Position numbers and translations under genes: made by a program. The notes under the pieces are model-generated. The model was not told the DNA's origin. It saw only the letters and a program-made list of their open reading frames with translations, and ran no database searches. A DNA stretch of 41,738 bases from Basidiobolus meristosporus CBS 931.73 (lineage: Eukaryota > Basidiobolomycota > Basidiobolomycetes > Basidiobolales > Basidiobolaceae): the NCBI GenBank assembly GCA_002104905.1, contig MCFE01000729.1, forward strand, positions 1 to 41,738, read 5' to 3'. Position 1 is the stretch's first letter, and each line of letters begins with the position of its first letter. This document shows, piece after piece, positions 30,127 to 39,083 of this stretch.

Positions 30127-31194
30127 CTAAATGTTCATACTGACTAGTCCTAATTTTGACCTAAGATATTCAAGCTTGTCTCTAGCTAATGGTTTGGTAA
30201 ATATGTCTGCAATCATTTCATCTGTAGGACAGTAAACTAAGCTAACTAAGTTATTCTCTATAGCTTCACGTATGAAATGATGTCTAATATCTATGTGCTT
30301 GGTTCTAGCATGAAAAGTTGAATTTCTACCTAATTGTATACATCCTTGATTATCTTGAAATAAAGTAATAGGTGTTTTTTGACATAGGCCTAAATCTGTA
30401 AGGAGCTTTCTTAACCACATTGCTTCTTTTGTTGCTTCACAGGCTGCCATATACTCTGCCTCTGTAGTAGAAAGTGCTACGGTTGGTTGCTTTCTTGAAT
30501 TCCATGAAATTGCTCCTTTACAGTAAAGAAAGGTGTATCCTGTGGTGGATCTTCTGTCTTCCAAATTTTGTCCCCAATCAGCATCTGAGTATCTCACAAG
30601 ATACTGTTCTGAATCATTATAAGTGTATTTTAAGCAGATATCAGCAGTTCCTTTTAGGTATCTAAAAATCCGCTTAACTGCTGCAATATGATTAGATCCA
30701 TAATTCTGATTATGTTGGCTGACAACACCCACTGAATATGAGATATCTGGACGTGTTCCAAGCACGATATACATCAGACTGCCAATTATAGATTGATAAG
30801 GAAAGTCAGGGCTTTCAAATGGCACCAAGCTCTCTTGATTTGGTTGAGTTTTGACCAAGTTGAGGTTTGTCTCCATTGGGGTAGCTGCCAGTTTACAGTC
30901 TTCCATTTTGTACTTCTTTAGTATATCTTGAATATACTTGGATTGGCTTAGGGTAATAGTCTGGGTACTTCTGTCTATGGAGAACTTAATCCCTAAGTAG
31001 TAACTAAGTTCTCCTAGATTGGACATCTTGAACTCCTTAGATAGGCTGGATTTAGTCTCTTCCAATGTTTCAAGGTTATTCGCCGCTATAATAAGATCAT
31101 CCACATATAGAGCTAATAGAACTGGATTTGCTCTATCTGGCTTATAGTATATACTATAGTTAGCATTACTCCTTTTGAAACTCAAAGATTCCAA
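30127..31194 (-). pseudogene. copia D RT palm/thumb and RNase H
   Basis: 355 open residues. LLALYVDDLIIAANN (the Y-V-DD catalytic box, about residues 29-37), LSYYLGIKFSIDRS, TQTITLSQSKYIQDILKKY (thumb), then the RNase H: YSDADWGQNLEDRRSTTGY (first Asp), ISWNSRKQPTVALSTTEAEYMA (Glu), FQDNQGCIQL (Asp), TKHIDIRHHFIREAI and LVYCPTDEMIADIFTKPLA. All expected motifs are intact; the frame stops at 30127, just before the purine tract. Joined to the upstream RT part by one nonsense codon. Confidence 0.95.
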
Positions 31195-31929
31195 ATAAGA
31201 ATCTATCTTGCAATTCCAGGCTCTCGGTGATTATTTGAGTCCATATAGTGACTTTTTAAGCTTGGAGACCAAATGGGGGTTATCTTGGTCAACAAACCCA
31301 TCAGGCTGGTCCATATACACATCCTCATCAAGTTCTCCATTCAAAAATGCAGTTTTTACATCCATTTGATGAATAAAAAACTTATATTTGGCTGCAATAG
31401 CCAATATTACTCTGATGGAATTAAACTTGGCTACCGGTGCAAAGGTCTCAGTATAGTCAAGTCCTTTTGTTTGAAAGTATCCTTTGGCTACAAGTCTTGC
31501 TTTGTATCTTTCAATTGTGCCATCAGCCTTGTATTTTGTCTTGAAGACCCATCTGCATCCAATTGATTTTTGGTTGACTGATAATTTGACTAAGTCCGAA
31601 GTTTGATTTTCCATCAGGGCCTGATATTCATCAGTCATTGCAGATCTCCAAAACTTTGTCTGAGGGCTATTTAGGGCCTCTTTTACAGTCTGGGGCTCAT
31701 CAATATGGACTGAATAGGCATAGGCTAAGTTTGTACCCTCATTGATATAGTAATTTGGGCTATTTCTTGTCCAATTGGATCTCCGGGCATTTGATACTGG
31801 AATGATCACTTCTGGGATATTCCTGGGCACTAATTCTGGCTGAACCATGATTGTAGAGTCCTCTGGAGTGAAAAAATCTTCATTGTTTTGCTCTGATTCA
31901 ATCCTGACAATTGGTGGACTTGAGATCAA
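31195..31929 (-). pseudogene. copia D RT, N-terminal part
   Basis: Spacer with SSPPIVRIESEQNNEDFFTP, then NSPQTKFWRSAMTDEYQALM, GCRWVFKTKYKADGTIERYK, ARLVAKGYFQTKGLDY, FAPVAKFNSIRVILA and HQMDVKTAFLNGELDEDVYM (first catalytic Asp in M-D-V-K). Ends at a TAA (about 31231) in KKSLYGLK-stop-SPRAWN, where the family has Gln (CAA). A frameshift at about 31928 separates it from integrase. Confidence 0.94.
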
Positions 31930-33863
31930 ATTTTTGTCATCATCTGATGTATTTTTTGTGAAAAATTTGAATTTTCATCAAACAACACATCAATGGACTT
32001 AATAAGCTTCTTTGCATTGGTATTGTAGAGTCTGTATGCCTTACTCTCATTGCAGTAGCCCAAAAATATGCATTTCACACTTTTTGGCTCATATTTTGAC
32101 TGATTTCTGGCCATTTTTTTGGCATATGCTGTACACCCAAATATTCTTAGATGTTCTGCACTTGGTCTGTATCCATACCATGCTTCAAATGGAGTAGAAT
32201 CACAAAGTATTATGTTATAACTCCTATTTTTAAGGTATACAGCAGTGGCAACTGATTCCGCCCAAAAATCATAGGATAATTTTTGATCATGGATCATAGA
32301 TCTTGCCATATCAGTTATTGATCTGTTTGCTTGTTCTGCAACTCCATTTTGCTGTGGGGAGTATGGTACAGTAGTCTCTTGCTTTATCCCATGAATTTTG
32401 CATAAGTGGATGAAGAGTTTTGAGGTATATTCTCTACCATTGTCAGAGCGTATTTTCTTGATTTTATCACCAGTTTCTCTCTCCACCATGGCTTTAAACT
32501 CCCTGACCTTAGACAGAGCTTCTTCCTTTCTCTCCATGAAGTAGACCCATGTGTATCTTGTATAATCATCAATATAAGTGATTAAATACTTCACCCCACC
32601 TAAGGATAAATTTTGCATAGGTCCACACAGATCTGAGTGAATTAGATCTAATTTTTTCTTAGTTTTGATTAACCCAGAGCTCTTGAACAGTTGTCTAGCT
32701 TGTTTCCCATATATGCAGGCCTCACAGTGCTCCAAATTAGCTGGGGGATCAATTTTCACTCCAGAAATTAGCTGATCTTTGATCATTTTGCGCAAATAAT
32801 CAGAATTGATGTGCCCAAATCTCCTGTGCCAAAGAATTGGTGCTTCTTCATTTAAGTTACTTATATTGGCTTCCAGATATGATGGAATATAAGTCAACTT
32901 GTATAGATTCTGATCTCTGATGCCCAAAGCAATATGAGCACCATTTTGATCAGTGATCCTGCATCCAGAATTGTCAAAACTGACACTGAGTCCTTCTGCT
33001 GTGGCCTTGCTTACAGAGAGTAGGTTCTTGGCTATTTCTGGTACATAGAGTACTTCTTTAAAGGTCAGTGTATGGCTTCCTTCACAGCTTCTAAGGTTTA
33101 CTTGCATAGTTCCTTCTCCTACTGCATCAATTGTTCTATTATCACACATGAAAACCTTCTTGATTGGAATTTCTTGATATTGGGTAAAATGTTCTTTTTG
33201 GTGTGTAAAGTGTTGAGAAGCTCCAGAGTCAATATACCACATCTGAGAGTCCTTGTTTGTGGTCATATTTAGTGCAGACATGAATAGTCTATCTTCAGTT
33301 GTTGCGGCATTTCCATATTCAGGCTTCTTTTGCTGGTAATCTCTCTTTTTGATACACCGGTCTGATGTGTGTCCTTTCCTTTTGCAGTAGTGGCAAAATA
33401 GGTTGCTGTTGTCTTTGTAGGGTCTTGGGTACCTCCTTTGTTGGTTATCATTGCTTACTAAAGCATTTTCTTCTTCCTTCTTATTGGTGCTTGATTTTCT
33501 TAATTCTTCATCCAGGAGCCTTCCATATACGTAATTTAAGGTCAAATCTTCAGTTCTGGACTCTAGAGTTGATACAAGGCCCTGAAACTCATCTGTCAGG
33601 CTATTCAGGATGGTAACTATCACATCCTCATCAGTAGTGGGTATGCCCACAAATTCCATCTCAGCTACCAGCAGGGTAATTCTGTTAATTAGATTTTTCA
33701 TTTCTTCTCCTGGCAGCATCTTTGTAGTAAAGAATTTTCTTCTCAGATACATTTTTTGGCAGCTGAACATGACTGGTAGGTGTCTTCTAATGCCTTCCAG
33801 GCATTCTTTGCCGTTTTTGCTCTTGATCATTGAATTAGCAATTTGTCCTTGACATTGAGGCAA
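31926..33863 (-). pseudogene. copia D gag C-terminus, protease and integrase
   Basis: 645 open residues, the longest frame in the window. Gag helices (KMYLRRKFFTTKMLPGEE), CCHC knuckle CHYCKRKGHTSDRC (about 155-170), protease WYIDSGASQHFT (about 212), YVPEIAKNLLSVSKA, GAG-pre-integrase ILWHRRFGHINSDYL...CEACIYGK, integrase Asp LDLIHSDLCGPM, second Asp KIRSDNGREY, Glu PQQNGVAEQANRSI, and C-terminus VKCIFLGYCNESKAYRLYN. All three integrase acidic residues are present. Confidence 0.95.
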
Positions 33864-34096
33864 ATGCAGTTAAAGGCGCTTTGTTCTTTCTTCTGGTACT
33901 TTAAAGCTTCCTCTCCCACGTTTTTAGGAGGGCATTCTTCTCCCATGACAACATCCCAAAGGCCTCTTTCTTGTAGCAGCATCTTCATCTTCACCTTCCA
34001 CACTTGGTAGTTAGAGCCATCCAACTTTTCAGCAGAGGGAAAAATTCCAGTAATAGCAGTAGTAGACATTGCAGAGAGTGACAGGTTGGGGCTCAT
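33827..34096 (-). pseudogene. copia D gag, N-terminal part
   Basis: Starts at the ATG 34096, which lies inside the primer site. M-S-P-N-L-S, then AEKLDGSNYQVWKVKMKMLL, RGLWDVVMGEECPPKN and KEQSAFNCICLNVKDKLLIQ. A TGA replaces Cys (copy K reads Q-C-S-R) and a one-base loss in an A run shortly after (about 33755) shifts the frame into the 645-residue stretch. Confidence 0.93.
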
Positions 34097-34100
34097 AACC
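34087..34100 (-). promoter_or_regulatory. primer binding site of copia D
   Basis: Minus strand GGTTATGAGCCCCA directly after the LTR end ACAACA. Complementary to the anticodon arm of initiator tRNA-Met; contains the gag ATG. Confidence 0.82.
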
Positions 34101-34449
34101 TGTTGTTAGAGTCTTGGAGATATTGGAAGTGATTGGGAGAACAAGTAGATTATGTGGTTTTCACTTAATGATTTATTGAATGTAAAAGTAGTATTTATAC
34201 TTTTACCTGGTCTTGGCATTACAAACACATCAAATAGGCTAAGGAAGGTCTCAAGAACATGTGTGCAATGTTTGGGGCTGTTTGGACAACTTTGAGAATT
34301 TTCATGTTCTGGGTACCTGGCATTTTGGTGAAAATATTCTAAGTAAATCCCAACAAGGAATTTGGTCAGTATTCTCTAGGATTTGAGGGTAATGATCTAA
34401 GTGACTAAGTTAGGTGAATATTTAGGTGGAAATACAAATTTTTACAACA
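34101..34449 (-). repeat. 5' LTR of copia D
   Basis: Plus strand TGTTGTTAGAGTC ... TTTTTACAACA, followed by AATTC (34450-34454). Confidence 0.95.
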
Positions 34450-35245
34450 AATTCAATCCTGGTAGTGGCAAATTGGCTCACCAAGATGTCTCACTTTTCT
34501 CTCTGCTCAAAGAACATAGATGCTAAGGAGACTACCCACTTAGTGGTCAAGAGCATTTTCTGGCTCCACAGTATCCCCAGTGACATTTTATCAGATAGAG
34601 GACCCCAGTTCATATCAAAATTCCAGAAACACTTTATGCAATATCTTGGTGTGCAAGTAAAGCTCTCAACTGCTTTTCATCCATAGTCAGATGGCCAGAC
34701 AGAGAGAATCAACAAGATCCTTGAACAATACCTCCAGTGCAATATTAGCTATCAGCAAGACAACTGGACCCAACTGCTACCACTTGCAGAATATGCCTAC
34801 AACAACCCATGTCATAATGCAACAGGTCTCACTCCATTCTATGCAAATCATGGTTTTCATCTGCAATTTGATATTCAGATCCCAACCAACCCTATGAGCC
34901 CCCCAGCAGCCAAACATGCATCAACAACTCTAGAAATTCAAGAAACACTCAAGAAAGAACTATCCTTAGCTCATAAGGGGTACAAGAAGCTTTCAGGCAA
35001 CAAACAGCAGCCTAGCCCCAAGCTTAATTAAGGAGATTCAGTATGGCTCTTGAGAAGAAGCATTACCACCAGCCACCCTTGAAACTAGGTCCATTCAAGA
35101 TCAAGAAGAAACTTAATCCAATTGTGTACCAACTACAGTTGCCACCAAGTATGGAAATTCATGGCACATTCCTTGTATCCCTCCTAGAACTATTCCATGA
35201 AGGTACTCTACCCAATTAGCACCCAGCAAATCCCCCAGCCATTGA
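34450..35245 (+). pseudogene. chromovirus I integrase core and GPF region
   Basis: Resumes as SILVVANWLTKMSHF, then HLVVKSIFWLHSIPSDILSDRGPQFISKF (second Asp), LSTAFHP-stop-SDGQTERINK (TAG for Gln; catalytic Glu intact), NWTQLLPLAEYAYNNPCHNATG and TPFYANHGFHLQF. After a TAA and frame changes near 35030 comes LKLGPFKIKKKLNP and MEIHGTFLVSLLELFHEG, the GPF/Y region that precedes the chromodomain. Confidence 0.9.
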
Positions 35246-35446
35246 GTGGACAAACACCAAGAGTTTGAAGTTCAGCAAGTGTTGGATTCAAAGTACATCA
35301 GATCCCAACTTCACCATCTGGTAGATTGGGTGGGTTACAGCCCAAATGATCAAGCTTGGGAGCCAGCAGCAAACCTAACAAACTGCCAAGATCTAGTTGC
35401 GCTATTCTACCAGATATACCCCTACAAGCCAAAGCCAAAAGCTTGA
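35246..35446 (+). pseudogene. chromovirus I chromodomain at integrase C-terminus
   Basis: EFEVQQVLDSKYIRSQLHHLVDWVGYSPNDQAWEP follows the chromodomain pattern (three-strand sheet, 'W-x-G-Y-x-x-x-D-x-x-W-E-P'), then a helix NLTNCQDLVALFYQIYP. The usual aromatic 'Y-L-V-K-W' strand is H-L-V-D-W here. In chromoviruses this domain directs integration to heterochromatin marked by histone methylation (family knowledge). The frame ends at 35446, 25 bases before the LTR. Confidence 0.9.
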
Positions 35447-35470
35447 GGAGAGCTCCTCAAAGGAGGAGAA

Positions 35471-36665
35471 TAGTGGCATGATCACATGACATCCTGGTCT
35501 CCAATTATCTGGCCAAATCAAGTCCAATGCCATATATGGTTACTACATGTCACATGCCCTAGTCACAAGATCAGCCAACCCCTGACATTTCTCCATGTGA
35601 TAGTCCAGTCTGTTCTTTAGTATATTAGGCTTGTTCCATTGGATAGTGCCACATTGAGCCATGAGTGCCTAATGATGCCATAGTGTGCCAGAGAGATCAA
35701 GTGAGCCTACACTTTGCCACAGCATGTGAAACATAGCTGTGCATCTTCATGTAAAGCAGTCCCTGTGTTTCACCCATTGCACAGGAGAAAATCCTTTTTT
35801 TGACCTTTTTTTGTGGATCAATGTAGCTCAGGATATGTAAGAGCACAGGAGAACTGAAGATATGCATCTGGTACTCAATACCCATGGCACTCTGAATCTA
35901 GCTCCTGTAGCTTGTATCATGTCACAAAAATGAATGGCACTATCTTGGTCCACTGGTACTATCTGGCACTATATTTAAATATTAGCCCTAAAGTAAGATC
36001 TATACAAAGCACTTATAGTGCCAGATAGTACCAGTGGACCAAGATAGTGCCATTCATTTTTGTGACATGATACAAGCTACAGGAGCTAGATTCAGAGTGC
36101 CATGGGTATTGAGTACCAGATGCATATCTTCAATCTGCTTGTGCTCTAACATATCCTGCACAACATTGATCCAAAAAAAAAGGTCAAAAAATGGATTTTC
36201 TCCAACACAATGGGTGAAACACAGGGGCTGCTTTGCATGAAGATGCAGAGCTATGTTTCACACCCTGTGGCCAGGTAGAGGCTCAATTGGCCTCTCTGGC
36301 ACACTATGGCATCATTTGGCACTCATGGCTCAATGTGGCACTATCCAACAGAACAAGTCTATTCTATATTGGCACACTTGCCATGCATTACCCCAGAATT
36401 CCATCAGTATTAGCCAATATCTCTTGGCATCCATATTGCCAAAAAGTATATATAGTCCTATCCTCCCTTATGTATTTCTCAGTCTGATGAACACAGGTCT
36501 TGAATAAACAGCCTTGCCTTGGAAACACATCTTACCTTGTTGATCCACACCTAAGTTCTTTCATGGTCCTGCCTTGCCTAGATCTACTCTCCTGCCTTGT
36601 GTATATTCATAGCATGGCCCACTGATTAACTCACTAGTCAAGAGCTACAAGAACATGACACTACA
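35471..36665 (+). repeat. 3' LTR of chromovirus I (with foldback inside)
   Basis: Follows the purine tract AAAGGAGGAGAA. Begins near AATAGTGGCATGATC and ends CATGACACTACA, so the ends are inverted repeats (TGTAGTGxCATG), with the first TG mutated. The right part has TATATATAGTCC and AATAAACAGCC. The middle (35621-36368) is a foldback sequence. The base after 36665 enters a gypsy integrase frame. Confidence 0.75.
35621..36368. repeat. long inverted repeat (foldback), about 350-bp arms
   Basis: 35621-35973 and 36014-36368 are near-complementary over their lengths with a 40-bp loop. Examples: GGCACTATCTTGGTCCACTGG against CCAGTGGACCAAGATAGTGCC, and GGATAGTGCCACATTGAGCC against GGCTCAATGTGGCACTATCC. 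Small gaps and scattered mismatches. No protein. It could be a foldback/MITE-type insert in the LTR, or an inverted duplication of LTR sequence. Confidence 0.88.
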
Positions 36666-36845
36666 GTGGCCTAGACAACTTCATCTAGCACTTGGGGCAG
36701 ATAAGATCACTATAAAACATGGCACAGGCCTATCTCCATTCAAATTGCTTTATGGACACAAATGCATTCTTCCAGTAGAGCTTGACTCCGCATCATGGAA
36801 CATGCTAGAGTGGAGAACTACTGTGAGTACAGAAGAACTACTGAC
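36666..36845 (+). pseudogene. gypsy integrase C-terminal region (left part)
   Basis: QWPRQLHLALGADKITIKHGTG, LSPFKLLYGHKCILPVELDSASW and WRTTVSTEELLT: the end of a Ty3 integrase core, of the type found with gypsy C. Cut on the left by the LTR of chromovirus I and on the right by the insert at 36846. It continues in frame at 37225. Confidence 0.87.
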
Positions 36846-37221
36846 TGTGAGTACTAAATGCAGTACCCACTCTTTGCCAAAGAGTTCTCCCCAGAGTCCT
36901 ACCCAAAGTCCCCCAGTATCTTCCCTATAATTTCCCCCCCACACCCTCCCTCCTATCCCTACCCTTATCTAGTTAGAGCACTTACCATAACAGGAAGGTG
37001 TTCACACCCCTATTTTATAACACATTGACTATTATCTAAGCCCCCCCAAGTGATATATATATATACCCAATTGAGCCAAAACAGGGAGATTTTGGGGATG
37101 GAATAAGCACAAGTCTTTATTACCTTGCTACCTTCTATCAGAAGCTATTCTGAACCAAGTGATACTGACTTGACCTACAAGCTCTCCCACTCACCAAGTA
37201 CAGTCAGTAATAACCCACACA
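36846..37221. repeat. 376-bp insert in integrase, probable solo LTR
   Basis: TGTGAGTACTAAATGC ... TAACCCACACA, TG...CA ends, flanked by GAC on both sides. It contains GATATATATATATACCC. Deleting it with one GAC joins ...E-L-L-T to T-C-I-K-Q-L-D-H-H in frame, which marks it as an insertion. No other copy in the window. Confidence 0.62.
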
Positions 37222-37567
37222 GACTACATGCATCAAACAGCTTGATCACCATGAACTTGATATTACCAAAGTAGCTGCTAAACTTAAAGCCATAAGACTT
37301 CAGAACAAGGAACCATTTGACAAGTCACATAGCCTTAGACCCAAGCTGTTACTGCAAGGAGATCCGGTATTGCTCTATGATTCCACTTTAGACAAACAGT
37401 GGAGCTGCAAATTTGACAATAAGTGGTCTGGCCCATTTATTATCTCCAAGGTGATTGGAAATGGAAGCTACTACTTGTCTGAACTTGATGAAACACCACT
37501 AAGAGTACCTGTGGCAGGAAACAAATTTAAACTATTTAAGCACTGGAATTTTGCACATTGCATTTAG
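37222..37567 (+). pseudogene. gypsy integrase C-terminus with GPF/Y domain
   Basis: IKQLDHHELDITKVAAKLKA, then KEPFDKSHSLRPKLLLQGDPVLLYDSTL, FDNKWSGPFIISKVIGNGSYYLSELD (the GPF/Y motif) and FKLFKHWNFAH, ending with TAG at 37565-37567, 35 bases before the LTR. No chromodomain follows. The reading frame from 37225 on is intact. Confidence 0.9.
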
Positions 37568-37602
37568 TTTGCTTTGACCTGAGTTCAAAGCTGAGAGGGG
37601 GG

Positions 37603-38372
37603 TGAATATAGTGGGATCAGAGTGACACCCACAGGCAGATGTGCTCATTCCCACACATTCACTTCCCTAAAAGGAATAAACCGCCCCCTATATTAGTATC
37701 ATCCCAAATTGCAATATTTTTCATATGTCTATGTGATTATTACTATGTGACCTGGCAAACTATTTGTCACTATTAACCCATTGCACAAGCTATTCCTATT
37801 CCTTGCCAAGATGCCAAGATAAGATAGTAACCATATAAGGCAAGTGCCCCAACAGTGCCTATGTCATGTGACCATCCTGGTTTCATAACCCTCCTATCCA
37901 ACTACCATATGAGGTAACTAGCCAACTGATCTTGGAGGCACTACTTGTGAGGAATACTCAGAGTAGGCATATTTTATTATATTTTTATTGTTTTCCCAAG
38001 CTTGTTCTTGTACAGGCAAAGATATTTTTCAGTCCTTGTATCTACTGGTCTAAGCTGCATTCTTATCAAGTCCCTGTTGGTGGAGTTTACAGTTGTTTTG
38101 ACATTGCAAGCTTTAGTACACTGTCATCTCAAAGGATGTTGAAGCCGGTATAAACTTTTGTTAAGACATCAACTAAGTTGAGGATTGTAGCTCAATAGTT
38201 TTCCCTTGACAAGGTTGAGGCTTTATCCCCCTTCACATTAGATTAGATAAAAGACCCAGTATTCCTAGCAAGCTTTGCCTGAGGTTATTGCACCAAGTGA
38301 GCACCACACACACACACACACACTTGAGAAGTGTTGGCCGTATTTTGCCCTTTGGACTTATACACTACCACA
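37603..38372 (+). repeat. LTR H, 3' LTR of a gypsy C-family element
   Basis: Directly after the purine tract GAGAGGGGGG. Starts TGAATATAGTGGGATCAGAG and ends TACACTACCACA, 770 bp. Against G and F it lacks several hundred bases: it jumps at about 37920 from ATGAGGTAACTA to GCCAACTGATCTTGG. Contains (CA)9 at 38305-38322. Confidence 0.88.
38305..38322. repeat. (CA)9 microsatellite in LTR H
   Basis: Nine CA units; the LTR F copy has only a short CACACACA at the same place. Confidence 0.95.
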
Positions 38373-38419
38373 GCAGGGCTAATTTATTTTTCATAGGGAG
38401 TCCAGCAAGCTCTTCACCT

Positions 38420-39063
38420 TGAGGATTGTATACTATTGAACCATCACAAACTCAAGGCCAAGCAGAATGTGCTTGATCTGATGGATTGGCATTGTCCTGG
38501 ATTCAGATGATCCAATATACTTAGGGTATGCATGGGTATGCTAAGAAACTATCTTAAGAACAGCAGATACTACCTAAAGTGCAATAGCAAGGATGCCATG
38601 GCTGAAAACTAGCAGCTCCCTCAAGAGCCTGTTACTAGCATGGCCAAAAGCTCTGTGTAAGCTGCAAAGAAGTGTCAGGTTGCTAGAAGAGTGCTAGCAA
38701 GGAGCAAGCAGGCTGAAGCAGATGCCTCAGTACAATATTTAGCAAAGAAAAAGTGCAGCCCCATTCAAGAGCCACTCAGTTAAAGTAGTAATGAAGGACA
38801 TGACAATGATAAAATCCATCAGCTTCTTTGGGAGCTTGTTACAACTAGAGCTGAAGGATCAACACAGATGGCAAAGAAATGTCAGGTTGCCAGAAGAGTG
38901 CCAGTAAGGGAGAAGCAGACAGATGTGGATGCACCAGTGCAGCATTTATTAAGGAGAGAATGTAGTTCAATACAAGAAGCATCCACACAGATAAGCAGTG
39001 AAAAACCTGGCAGGGATAAAGGGAAAGGGAAAGAGTCTACCAAAGAAAGAGACAGGGATGTGT
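38420..39063 (+). pseudogene. unassigned repeat-protein relic R2
   Basis: Readable in one frame with four in-frame stops: HHKLKAKQNVLDLMDWHCPG, LRNYLKNSRYYLKCNSKDAM, then two units about 201 bases apart (38669 and 38870) of the form A-K-K-C-Q-V-A-R-R-V-x-x-R-x-K-Q-x-x-x-D-A-x-V-Q, each followed by C-S-x-I-Q-E. It ends in a Lys/Glu-rich tail (RDKGKGKESTKERDRDV) with TGA at 39061-39063. The last part (38868-39065) is open. Related to R1 (12040-12825). Function unknown; possibly a transposon-carried or duplicated host gene. Confidence 0.5.
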
Positions 39064-39083
39064 GAGAAAAAGCTGCAGTTAAA

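Larger units (their letters stand above)
29767..34449 (-). mobile_element. copia D, near-complete element inserted in chromovirus I integrase
   Basis: 4683 bp on the minus strand with 349-bp LTRs at both ends (29767-30115 and 34101-34449; about 11 mismatches by eye, roughly 97% identical) and target duplication AATTC (29762-29766, 34450-34454). Gag, protease, integrase, RT and RNase H are all present with catalytic motifs kept. Two nonsense codons and two frameshifts stop translation. One of the youngest insertions here, and the best template for the family. Confidence 0.95.
23919..36665 (+). mobile_element. chromovirus I (Ty3/gypsy with chromodomain), 5' LTR missing
   Basis: Plus-strand gag (23958), protease, RT start, [copia K], RNase H, integrase finger, [copia D], integrase core, GPF region, chromodomain (35246-35446), purine tract and 3' LTR (35471-36665). 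The 5' LTR and primer site are not found before gag. Its LTR ends within the integrase reading frame of another gypsy element at 36666, showing it landed in an older element. Confidence 0.88.

Noticed and set aside
35697-36240. Protein-coding frames in the foldback region
   Set aside because: They are mirror products of the two inverted arms and match no motif.
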